Assembly: GCA_019693395.1 (NCBI GenBank)
Contig: JAAMXP010006073.1
Span: forward strand, 1-10,379
DNA from: Ettlia oleoabundans
Taxonomy: Eukaryota; Chlorophyta; Chlorophyceae; Chlamydomonadales
Reading direction: 5' to 3'
Length of the DNA stretch: 10,379 nt
Both the position numbers and the translations under genes were made by a program. This document shows positions 1 to 8,459 of the stretch, in pieces. Positions within the stretch are counted from its first letter, which is position 1; each line of letters starts with the position of its first letter. Below the pieces are notes generated by a model. The model ran no database searches and was not told the origin of the DNA. It was given only the letters and a program-made list of their open reading frames with translations.

Positions 1-132
1 GGTGGGGTGGTCTGGGGGGGAGGTGGGGGTGTTGGTGAGGGCAAACCATGCGACCTTTCTATTGTCTGTTATGGAGTTGATATCCATGCTTACAAATGTG
101 TGTCGCCATGCCCCCCGCTGCCCTGTGAGCAG

Positions 133-2875
133 GCCGTGGACCTCTGGCTGTCCAGCACCCAGCAACAGCAACAACAGGCCAACCCTGGCTTGGCGGGTCC
201 CAATGCGGCCCAGCAAGACAGCCAGCAGGAGCATCTCAATGTCGCAGCAGCAGCAGGACCAGCAGCAGCCGCTGGCACGGTGGCAGGTGGTGGGGCAGGG
301 GCTGCTGCAAGCTCAGCAGGGATGGCGGCGGTACCCACAGATTCCCCAGAACTACGGCGGCGGTACGAGGGTGGGCTGAAGGCGCTGCTGTTCCAGAATG
401 TACCGCTGCTGCAGGACCACTACTTCAGGTTTCACAGGGCGCACAGGGTGAGGTTAAGATCAGCCTTGCGTGCAGGCCTGAAGAAACCGGCAGCCTGCAC
501 TGGTGCCTGCTGGCACAGCTTAAAATTGGTATCCCTCTAGTTGTGATTGTATCTATGGGCATCACGTGTGCTACCCACAAAAGAAACAATCCTGCACTCA
601 TAGTCTGCCATGCCATCACCCTTACACCCCACCCACCCCTCACACACACGCGCCACCCCACCCCGAATTGGCACAGGCAGCGTGAGCGCCCGTCTGCGGC
701 ACATCACCAAGGAGGTGGCCACGCTGGCCGGTCAGCTGCCCCTAGCCTGGGAGAGCGGCGTGCTGGCAGCTGTGAATGACGACAGGATTGACGTGCTGAG
801 GTGCCTGGCTGCCTGGCTGCTGGCTCTCTGGCTGTGTGCAGAGTTCTGGGCAACTGATAAGTGTCTATGTGCTGGCTGGCCGGATTTGTTGCTCGCAGTG
901 GTCGTGCAATTGGGGCACGGCAGTAAGGTTCGGCGGGGGGGGACAGATAAGTCAGCACAGATGCTTGGCAGATGGGTGATGTGGGCAAGACCTTGATGTG
1001 GTGTTCGGTCCTTTTGGTCTTACTTCCACCCCTCCAGCTTTCAGTTTGCGCCCCTAGGCCGCCGTCACATGCGTGAATTTTGCCTGCAGGGCTGTCATCT
1101 TTGCGCCCCACGACACCCCGTACGCTTGCGGAGCCTTTGCCTTTGACATCTTGTTGCCCCCAGATTATCCCAATCGCCCACCACAGGTGCTGCTTGAGGA
1201 GACTGCGGAGTGGTTGCGCATGCCTGTTGCACACCACCCGTTGCCGTCTATCCACCAGCCACCAAACACGAACCTGCATAGGTTGTTACAGCTCGTTCCC
1301 TATTGCCCATTCACGCTCCTTTCACGACGTTCCCTCCCCATGTACTACACCTTACAAACAGGTTCACTTCCTGACCACTGGCGGCGGCCGTGTGCGCTTC
1401 AACCCCAACCTCTACGCCGAGGGCAAGGTCTGCCTCAGCCTGCTGGGCACATGGTCGGGACCAGGATGGCAGCCAGGGCAGAGCACGCTGCTGCAGGTTG
1501 GTCCACTTGGTTGAGAGCCTAGTAGCTCAACATGGTGCTGTTTGCTGCCAGGTTTGCTTTCGTTTGAAAGGGCGTGCAGGAGGTGTGGTTGGCATGCAGC
1601 CCCCTGGTGTGAAGTGCATGTTCAGCTTCCGTTGGGATGATGTCGGCTGCCTTTAGGTTGTGGTGAGCGTGTTATGCCGCCAGCGCCAGTGGGCGACGTT
1701 GATGTTGCCCAGCTCTGCTGGCCTCTACTCCGGCCGGGGGGGGTGCTGTCCTCACGTTTGCTGCCTTCCGGGACTGCACATGAACGCATGTTTCCCTCCC
1801 GCTTATTGGCCGCAACACTCCTTTGGACTGCTGCTTTCGCCGCAGTTCACTCTATTGGGGTGTACACCGGGTTATTTCTGCAAACCTTCCCTCACTTTGT
1901 GCTTTGCCCCAATGCTCCATGTTTCCCGCCAGGTGCTGGTGTCCATCCAGTCCATGATTTTGGGAACCTCTGACCCCTGGTACAATGAGCCCGGCTATGC
2001 AAGCATGGAGGGCACCGCCCGGTGAGCTGCCCTCCTGTGTGTCCAGCTAGAGCATTATTTACTGCTCATCTGTCCCTGCTGGTGCTGGTCAGCCTTGCAG
2101 CTTCTTCGTGCCTGCCTACATACCTGCTGTTCCTGCTTGGTATCCCTTCATTTACTTAGCTCAACTTCTTGCATTGCCCTGTTCCCCATCACTGCAGTGG
2201 CAACCAGGAGTCACGCAAGTATAACCAGCAGCAGCGGCGCAGCACGCTGCAGGTGGCGGTGCTGGGCCAGCTGGAGAAACCGCCCTCGGGGTTTGAGGAG
2301 GCCGTCAGGTGCGCTGCTTCTACCTCGCATACCCAAAACCTGGGCTACGGTTTCGTGCTGTTGCTATGCTGCTCCGGTTGCTGCTCCTGGTGCTGCAAGT
2401 ACAGTGCTGGGATTGCAGCTGGCTGCATACGCCACAGTAGTATCCTGCAGCATCTCCACAGCCGATTGCAGCTCACACAGTTGTTCATGGCAGTGTCATG
2501 CTGTGACCTTCAGGTACAAATGAAGCTGCGGTTGTTGTTCCAGACAGAAACACAACACAGCGATGTGCCCACCCCGCTGCAGACTGCACTTCCGCCTCAA
2601 GGCTGGGGTTATCAAGGATCAGGCGAGGCGGTGGGCCCGTGAGGACCCCTCACTCAAGCAGCTTGCTGCGCAGGTGCGGTGTGCTGCCGCCAGCCTGCCT
2701 GCCGCCTTTGTGGAACAAGCTCCTGCCTGCCTTTGCACATGCCATCGTTGGAAATTCTACTTGTGCACTTTCTCTGCCTTGATACCTGGTCCACTTGGAA
2801 ACAAGTGCCAACGCATGTTGACTCTGTGTGCAGGTGGCAGCGGCATGGGATGCGCTGGTGGCTGAGGCGCAATAG
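133..2875 (+). CDS. BIRC6/UBE2O-type ubiquitin-conjugating enzyme E2 (C-terminal part, 5' incomplete)
   Basis: This is the C-terminal end of a large E2 that transfers ubiquitin from a catalytic cysteine to substrates; BIRC6/UBE2O relatives can act as combined E2/E3 enzymes. Proposed exons are 133-428, 681-800, 1090-1186, 1362-1496, 1933-2021, 2198-2308, 2583-2673 and 2834-2875. All junctions are GT-AG with matching phase and give 326 residues. Residues 1-98 are a Gln/Ala/Gly-rich linker ending in a conserved-looking segment before the UBC fold. The fold starts near [17 protein letters not shown] (100) and includes [21 protein letters not shown] and [19 protein letters not shown], with active-site Cys195 (codon 1431-1433). 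FNPN replaces the canonical HPN triad, as is usual in BIRC6/UBE2[17 protein letters not shown] and [16 protein letters not shown] then follow BIRC6 order. The stop is at 2873-2875. The short last exon is the least certain part; reading through intron 7 would give a different tail. The start and any BIR domain lie outside the window, so BIRC6-like versus plant UBC23/24-like naming is open. Confidence 0.9.
160..276 (+). repeat. CAG/CAA-rich low-complexity tract coding for Gln/Ala runs
   Basis: A CAG/CAA run at 160-177 encodes six consecutive glutamines. A second CAG-rich stretch at about 242-270 is read in the alanine frame and encodes Ala-rich sequence. Both lie in the linker just before the UBC domain of the E2 gene. 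Such tracts commonly encode disordered linkers and may vary in length between strains. Confidence 0.75.
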
Positions 2876-3071
2876 CTGCCCCGCTAAGAGCGACATAGAC
2901 GAGAAGTCGCCTGTTTCAGAAGCAGCTCCAGGCAGCATTGGCAGGAAACGGCCAAGGTGTATTGATCCAGGCATTGATATATTCTCCCTCTCTGCAGCTC
3001 CGTGGATGTTTATGTATGGGTCGTTTTATGGCTATTGCTGTTGTTGCAAGTTGGTTACAGGTACTCGTACA

Positions 3072-3079
3072 TATAAAAG
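3072..3079 (+). promoter_or_regulatory. TATA-box candidate (TATAAAAG)
   Basis: This is a perfect TATAAAAG match about 200 bp past the E2 stop codon. The first ATG downstream of a start site expected near 3100 is at 3182, which opens the frame of the uncertain coding segment that follows. The motif supports a separate plus-strand gene starting here rather than further E2 exons. An 8-base match can occur by chance. The rest of 2876-3181 shows no exon I can defend. Confidence 0.4.
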
Positions 3080-3181
3080 TTCGGACATGATACTGCAGGT
3101 GACAGAACAACATCAACAGTAAGTATACATCAATACGTACTGCCTGCAAGCGGGCCTGGAAAAGTTGCTGGCAGGTGGTGA

Positions 3182-3818
3182 ATGCTGATGGTTGGGCCAG
3201 CGGGGCCTCTGCTGGGCGCACTTGCCGTAGCAGCAGTAGGCCGACCCTCCCTCACTCCTTTCCCGCTGGCCGCAAGAGCAGCACGAGGGTAGCAACCGAA
3301 AAAAAGCACCCCAGGGCAGCGACCAGGATGGGCAGTACGACATCACAGCAGAGCAGTACAAGCGGGTGGCCCGCCTCGCGGTAATGGAAAACAAGCCCGG
3401 CTGGCGCCACGTCATCTGCTGCAATTCGCCGGTATCTGGTGGTACTGCCGCTGCTACCACTCAGGGGGTTAGTCCGGTCCTCAGATGCCTCTGAGCTGGG
3501 GCCAGCCGTCAACCCCCCACTGCTGGCTGCCACTCTTGCGTCGGGTGCAGGTGAGCACATGTTGAGCGGCAACAGCAGTGGTGCCTCAGGCTCCTCCTGC
3601 TGCTGCTCCACCAACAGCACCTCAAGTGCAGCTGGCAGGCCGGATCCCGCAGGCTTCTCTCCCAGCTCCTCGTTGTTTCTGACGCACGGCGGCAGCCCTG
3701 CCACACGCGTACAGCGGGCTCTGCAACATGGCCCGGGACATGGCAAAGAAGCGGGAGGTTGGGAGAGGCAGCATATGTGGAGACATACACCAACATCAAG
3801 GGGCTGGCATCAGACTGA
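3182..3818 (+). CDS. Unrecognised protein-coding segment, gene model uncertain
   Basis: I do not recognise this product. Several short blocks have coding-like composition (GC at third positions, balanced residues): 3182-3235 opens with ATG; 3279-3438 includes QYDITAEQYKRVARLAVMEN and KPGWRHVICCNSP; 3485-3550 reads ASELGPAVNPPLLAATL; 3696-3757 reads LPHAYSGLCNMARDMAKKRE. A further block, about 3768-3818, reads AAYVETYTNIKGLASD and a stop at 3816-3818. The first three blocks join in phase only if introns of 43 bp (3236-3278) and 46 bp (3439-3484) are spliced, far smaller than other introns here. The 3551-3695 intron is normal: a strong CAG/GTGAGC donor, a CTGAC branch-like site, and matching phase. 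The last two blocks are one base out of frame with each other near 3758-3767. Reading on in the upstream frame instead ends at a TGA near 3882. It could be a real small gene with tiny introns, a decaying gene, or a gene with sequence errors. A TATA box precedes it at 3072. Confidence 0.35.
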
Positions 3819-4092
3819 TTGACGGCGTTGTAGTGGAGGCTTTTTGTTCAATGGCAGTGGCTGCAACTCACTTGCCAAAGTGAAGGGCAAAGTGAAAGAC
3901 GACGGGTAGCAAGTCTGCATCAGGAGGCAGCAGGAGGTCAAGTCAGCCAAACGCCAGCACAATGCTGGAGACAAGTAATCAGCTCTGCCCCTGTCTAGCT
4001 GCATCGGCCAGCCAGTAGCGATCGAAATAACCCGGCCAGACAGGTTGGCTGCCCCATGGGTGCAATATGCTGCGGCCCTATCAGCCGGCAGC
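3819..4092. other. Intergenic region between converging genes
   Basis: This stretch lies between the end of the uncertain plus-strand gene and the last proposed exon of the minus-strand transporter. Presumably it holds both 3' untranslated regions. A minus-strand open frame spans 3810-4130 (106 residues), but it shows no family motif and its composition is not clearly coding. No repeat or RNA gene is apparent. Confidence 0.5.
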
Positions 4093-7000
4093 TCAGCAGC
4101 ACCCACATGAGCACATGGCCACGCCTGCATGCAAAGGCGAGAAGATGGACGCAGGCAAAAATGTTGGCAAACGAGAAGGGACTAAGGCGGGACTAGCGGG
4201 ACAGGCCTGAAGGCACCCACACGAGGCATGTCCACATCTCAGTCACGCAGTGGTGGGCCCCTCTAGGTTCCCCAAAATGCCCCTTCATCTCCCACCACCA
4301 CTGCACACTTGCACAAAGAGCCGCCCCCACCTGTTGCGCCGGTAATTGACAGCACGGTACCGCTTTCTCCCGGCACTGCCAGAGCCATTGCCAAGCAGGG
4401 TAGGATGGTGCAGCAGTTGACCGTGAAGCGCTGCAACCAGGGCCGGGATATGCTGCCATAGGCACGCGGGAAGAGGGAGCGCAGCCAGGCCTCTACTGTG
4501 TGGTTGGTAGCATGGAAAATTGGAGGAATAGAAATGGAGAGATAAACTGCGGGCAGGGAAGGGAGCGAGAGAGGCAGGTGGGCAAAGAGTGGGTAGATTT
4601 CAGACAGACTTAGCTGTGTGGACCAACCGCTGGAAGGCGGCGCTGAAAGATTGATGATTTGGCAATGAATCCAACCACGTCAGGCAAACCAGCACTCTGC
4701 GACTGCAGCTCACTGGTCAGTGATAGGTTGAGGAAGAAAGTGCCGATCCCCGGCAGCCATTTGTTCTGTAAGAGATTGTCTGATATGTTGGTGGCGCCAT
4801 ACCTGCATGTACATCATGAGGTGGTATGGTGGTACGGATCAGCGCTGCCGAGGTGTAAAAATACCAAGGGCATGCGCACGACTTGACGAGGGCGGGACAA
4901 TATGTTGCAGGCCAACATTCCGCATTTCTTGTACCAACCCCCAGGGCGGGGTGTGTATGTGCCACTTTTATGCATCATCAGACAAGGCCGCGTTAGGGCA
5001 CTCACATGGACGCCCCAAAGAATCCGACCACCCAGTAGGTCAGGCCTGAGGTCAGCAGAATGGTTATGGTGGAGGCGTGGTTGAGATCGTCAGCATTCCG
5101 CCTTGCCGTCTCGGAACACACGCGTGGCATCTCGCTCAGAAGAGGCATCATCATAACCTGCACGTTGGCAGTAGGGATGGGCGCAAATTCAAGCGGCGGC
5201 AGTGGCGGCATACTGGTACCGCCGATTTATCAATGGCATGCGTCTGCCACAGGTCGTGCTGGGAAAGCCAGCCAAGGTCTGAGACATGGTGCACTGCAGC
5301 GGCTCTACATGCACCACCCTGTGCTGCTCTGTCGCTTTGAACAGAAGTGGGAAGTGCCGACTCAAGGGCACCCACATCATGCCAGCTGTTCACACCTGGT
5401 GGTAGAATGCGAAGCACAGCAGGGAGAAAGTCTTGGATATGTTGGCTGCAATCGTAACAGCATCACGACGGCAAACAGGTTAGTGCAACAAGAAGCACCA
5501 TGCATTGCTTCCACTGCAACAGGCCTGCCATCCGCTGCCTACGGCACACCAAGATTGTCAGCAGGAGCCAGGACGGCAGTTTGCTGCCAGACAGCACACT
5601 GCCCACACTTCAGCGCCAGAGATTGTCACATGCAAGTAAGCAGTTGCCCACTCACTCAAGTTCTCGCCCGGTGTGGAGTCAAATATTTCAGGGCAATTTT
5701 TTTGTCAGTAAAGTGAAGCAGTTGCCCACTCACTCAAGTTCCTTGATGAGACATGGGGGAAGTCTGCTGTGGTCAGAGCCGGCATGCCGTCTACCACAGC
5801 CTTCACCAGCACGATTCCTGCCAGCACCCACAATATGATCGAGCCAAAGGCCCCCACCAGCTCCAGCTTCTTAATTTTTGGCAGCATGCAGAGCGGGAAG
5901 ATGATGCCCAGGGTGAAGAAAACCATGGAGGTGGTGCCTGACAAGGGGGAGGAAGGAAAAGCAGGTTGGATGCCGTGAGGGGATGACAGTCGTCGCATAG
6001 GCCAGCCCAGTGCATTATGTCAGGAGAGAAAGAGCCGGGCGGCTCTTGATGGCCTTCGGTACAGCCTGTCCTGCTAATCCAGGGGTGCCTGTCAACTGCA
6101 AAGCCTGCATCAATCAACTGCGAGCTCTCCTGCTGCCAGCATACAATCCACCTTGCAGCTGTTGCAGTGTAAGTGCTCACCGCTGCGCCCCCAGATCCAG
6201 GTGGGAGAGTGGGGCCACTGGGACTCAATTGCGTAGCCAAAGGCTTCCCCCATCTGAATTATCGCTCCTGCACAGCAGTTGAAGACCACGAAAGGCAGTG
6301 ATAGTATCAGTGTTTTGCCATTTATAAGCAAAGCATGCAGTACCAGGCAAACGATACTTGGAGGGAAGCTGTTTGGCACACGAAAAAACAGCCTACATTG
6401 GTGCTTTGGCTTAATGCCATACACAGGCCCTCACCAATGTTGGTTCCCACCAGCAGCAGCACGATCCACAACTCGGTCCACAACTGCAATGCCAGTAAGT
6501 GGCAGTGCCCTCAAGCAAGGGTTAAGCAGGTCAGCGAGCCAGCAAACCCGCAAGCATGTTCCACAAGAGTGGTGCAGAACCCTTGGCAGATCATCAGCAC
6601 TAAGCATGGCTGGCAATGCGGCTGGCGACTTGTGCAGGGTGCTGGATGCACAGCAAGGCTGCCAGCAGCAGCCCAATGGCTCACCCGCATCCAGGAGCCG
6701 CCGACTGCGTATGCCAGGTGCCCATAATCGCTGGCACCGGTGGCGGTGGCGCCCCTGCACCAGCAGTGAACCGGGCAGGGCAGGGCAGGGCGGGGTTGGT
6801 GTTTACGTTGGACACCTACCAAAGGGCCGTACTGTCTCAGAAGAAAGAGGGGTATATGAGCGGTCAAGCAATCAGGAGGTTTGACTTCCTGCTCCTGCCT
6901 TCACCCCGCCTGGCATGTACGAGAAGGTGTGACACTATGAGGCTCACATGTCGCCCCACCTTAGCAGCAGGCGGCAGGTGAACACATTGGACAATGCCAC

Positions 7001-7409
7001 GCAGGTAATTATGAGTGTACTCGCCACGGCGCCTGCAAAAACCATGTGTGCATAGGAACTGAGGCATTCTCGCAACGCAAGCACCAGCACGCACCCCAAC
7101 AACCAGTGCTTCCAGCAAACCCAACCACAAACCATTTCCCTAGAAACAGGGACTCACCAGTTATTGCGAATGCATAAGGAATAGGTAGTATAGCACTGCA
7201 ACAAAGCAGGGTGCAGTATATAGTCGGTATGCTGTATCCCCTGGACAAAAACATGGCTTGATGACGTGCTGGTCAAAAATCTGCCCGCCAGCCCCGCTGC
7301 TGGTCTCCGCTCACTTGCCAACTGTTGCCAGCGTCAATATCCAGACAGCCATCATGATCTGGCGCCATGACGTCTCCTTCTCGCCAAGCCCAGTTATTGC
7401 CAAAGTCAT
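4093..7409 (-). CDS. AAAP-family amino-acid transporter (SLC38/AVT6-like), C-terminus uncertain
   Basis: This is a multi-pass permease of the amino-acid/auxin permease family, probably moving amino acids across the plasma or vacuolar membrane. Proposed exons, in transcript order: 7409-7315, 7195-7158, 7032-6960, 6754-6685, 6483-6435, 6267-6181, 5937-5734, 5445-5396, 5157-5006, 4802-4714, 4546-4331, and doubtfully 4124-4093. The first eleven are GT-AG and phase-consistent, giving about 375 residues. The ATG at 7409 follows an in-frame TAG at 7484-7482. The N-terminus is short (17 residues). Helix 1 holds ATVGNAILPIPYAFAITG; helices follow at about 46-68, 93-118, 139-157, 166-188 (with PKIKKLELVGAFGSI), 211-221, 251-273, 293-313 and 344-362. 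The short loop WPHSPTWIWGRS, the FFTLGIIFPLCMLPKIKKLE block and the YGATNISDNLL block match AVT6/SLC38 order. The chain reaches SITGATG, the usual start of the last helix. The twelfth exon then adds only nine residues (VAMCSCGCC) before a stop, so helix 11 is lost or the final splice is wrong. Substrate cannot be predicted. Confidence 0.88.
5638..5741. repeat. Two perfect 26-bp direct repeats spanning a splice donor
   Basis: The same 26 bases occur at 5638-5663 and 5716-5741, offset by 78 bp. On the minus strand the second copy (met first in the transcript) covers the end of transporter exon 7 and its GTGAGT donor at 5733-5732. The other copy recreates an identical donor 78 nt further into the intron. 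The 52 bp between the copies are not repeated. Confidence 0.9.
6773..6795 (+). repeat. GGGCA pentamer repeat, G-quadruplex motif
   Basis: Five G-runs of three or four are separated by loops of one or two bases (GGGCA units, then GCGGGG). This fits the standard short-loop G-quadruplex pattern. It lies in the intron before transporter exon 4, about 20 bp upstream of the acceptor on the minus strand. The pre-mRNA there is C-rich, so any quadruplex would form on the non-transcript-like strand of the DNA. Confidence 0.7.
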
Positions 7410-7411
7410 GG

Positions 7412-7417
7412 CACGTG
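7412..7417. promoter_or_regulatory. G-box (CACGTG) next to the transporter start codon
   Basis: A CACGTG palindrome lies three bases upstream of the transporter ATG. In plants CACGTG is bound by bZIP and bHLH factors. This close to the start codon it would be in the 5' untranslated region, so its role is speculative. Another copy is at 8124-8129 in the same intergenic region. Confidence 0.35.
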
Positions 7418-7527
7418 TTGCAAGAATGCTGCCGACACAACAGGACGGAAGCGGCGGCAAACGGCAAGGGAGTTTCGTGGCCTAAGGCTAGTCCGAGGCA
7501 AGGCGCGTGTGGCTGCGGTTGCTCGAC

Positions 7528-7608
7528 TTGGCGTGCACACGATATGCACGGTGCGTCCGACAACCGTTGGTCCGACCTTTGGCGTGCACTAGCACGCGAG
7601 GGCTCGCG
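7528..7608. repeat. Cluster of GCGTGC direct and inverted repeats
   Basis: An 11-bp direct repeat (TTGGCGTGCAC) occurs at 7528-7538 and 7579-7589, 51 bp apart. Each copy starts an inverted repeat: CGTGCA...TGCACG at 7532-7550 (7-base loop) and GCGTGC...GCACGC at 7582-7597 (4-base loop). A third, CGCGAG...CTCGCG at 7595-7608, overlaps the second. The arrangement resembles repeated binding sites for a dimeric factor; this is inference from symmetry alone. Confidence 0.6.
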
Positions 7609-8459
7609 ATCGGGGCGGCATGACACAAAAGGTGTCCGGCGTTACGGCTGAATGCCCCCCAACCAGGGAAATGTTCAATGGCAAGCTCACCGCTTCTGCA
7701 AGCTCCCGCCGACACCAGGTTATGGGGAGGGCTGTTGCCACTTGCAGCCAGGCTGCAGCGAGGCTTTAAGCAACCCCAGACATCTTCATTCCAATTGCGC
7801 AGCGCTAGTAAATTGCTCGGGGCGCCGCTACATTTGCGTTCCTCCTGATTTGGCGCCTGCTGTGCGCTTGGCACCGCAAGTTGCTGCCTAGGGCAGCCGG
7901 CCTTGCTGTGCCCTCCTGTGATGTGACCGTGAAGGGAAAAGCGCAACATCTTTGAGTTTGTTAAGCAGTCAAGAGACATCGGTGCCTTGCTTTAATCCTG
8001 CTAATACAGGGTATGCTCGCTCTGCATGGAACGGTGGTGTTGGCTACCACAGACTGGAACGTGCGTGAACTGCCTCTGCGATATCGGGGGCAAGCAGTGT
8101 CCCACTACACAAGCCTGGGTCCACACGTGTACAGCAGGCCATAGAATGCGATTGCAGAACTTCCGCGGTCTTGGCATCACCCTTACACAACTGACGCCGG
8201 CCGTGCTGGGCACGCTGGGGCGGCAGGCGCTCTGCAGTGTGGGCTCGCGTGGTGCAAATTGGTTGGGACTTTGGTTGTGCGTTCACATGCAAATGACTCA
8301 CTGTACACACCGCGCACTTTGAAACTACGGACCACGCTGCGCTGATCTCCCTTATCAGCCCCCGCTGACAAATGGGCGGTACCTTCTTTTGATCGCGCCA
8401 TCGTGACCTGGCTTATTCAAACGAGGAGATTGTAGGGGCTCAGAAGTGGGCAGTGCATC

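Larger units (their letters stand above)
7410..8459. promoter_or_regulatory. Divergent intergenic region (shared promoter region)
   Basis: About 1,050 bp separate the start codons of the minus-strand transporter and the plus-strand aminopeptidase, so both promoters and 5' untranslated regions must lie here. There is no clear TATA box for either gene. Open frames inside it (minus 7488-7979, plus 7652-7891, plus 8026-8322) have no recognisable motif or splice-consistent extension and are treated as chance. Short palindromes sit at 7412 and 7528-7608, and a second CACGTG at 8124-8129. Confidence 0.55.

Noticed and set aside
1..41. G-rich stretch as a possible quadruplex or exon
   Set aside because: Loops are up to nine bases and it lies in a probable intron upstream of the first visible E2 exon. 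Too weak to report as a feature.
704..1279. Minus-strand open frame of 191 residues
   Set aside because: It is antisense to the UBC-domain exons on the plus strand, which carry recognisable conserved motifs.
2674..2865. E2 read-through of the last intron ([15 protein letters not shown]...)
   Set aside because: The CAG/GTGCGG donor and TGTGTGCAG acceptor give a short, acceptable C-terminus. The retained sequence is Cys-rich and unlike the family, though retention cannot be excluded.
3252..3746. Minus-strand open frame of 164 residues with hydrophobic, membrane-like stretches
   Set aside because: It is the complement of a plus-strand frame rich in Lys/Glu/Gln with strong GC third positions. 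Antisense of such a frame reads hydrophobic, so it is more likely a shadow, although the plus-strand gene itself is uncertain.
5060..5716. Plus-strand open frame of 218 residues
   Set aside because: It is antisense to transporter exons 8 and 9, part of exon 9's intron and the duplicated-donor intron. It has no motif, and the minus-strand exons are family-matched.
7009..7254. Continuous minus-strand reading through the transporter region, including an 18-base GTGAGT...TAG segment as a tiny intron
   Set aside because: The read-through gives a Trp/Cys-rich sequence unlike the family. Splicing 7158 to 7032 gives AFAITG followed by the hydrophobic helix 2 (AVASTLIITCVALSNVF) in correct phase.
7488..7979. 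Minus-strand open frame of 163 residues upstream of the transporter
   Set aside because: No recognisable motif, no splice link to the transporter, and an in-frame stop (7484-7482) before the transporter ATG. GC-rich DNA often has such open frames.
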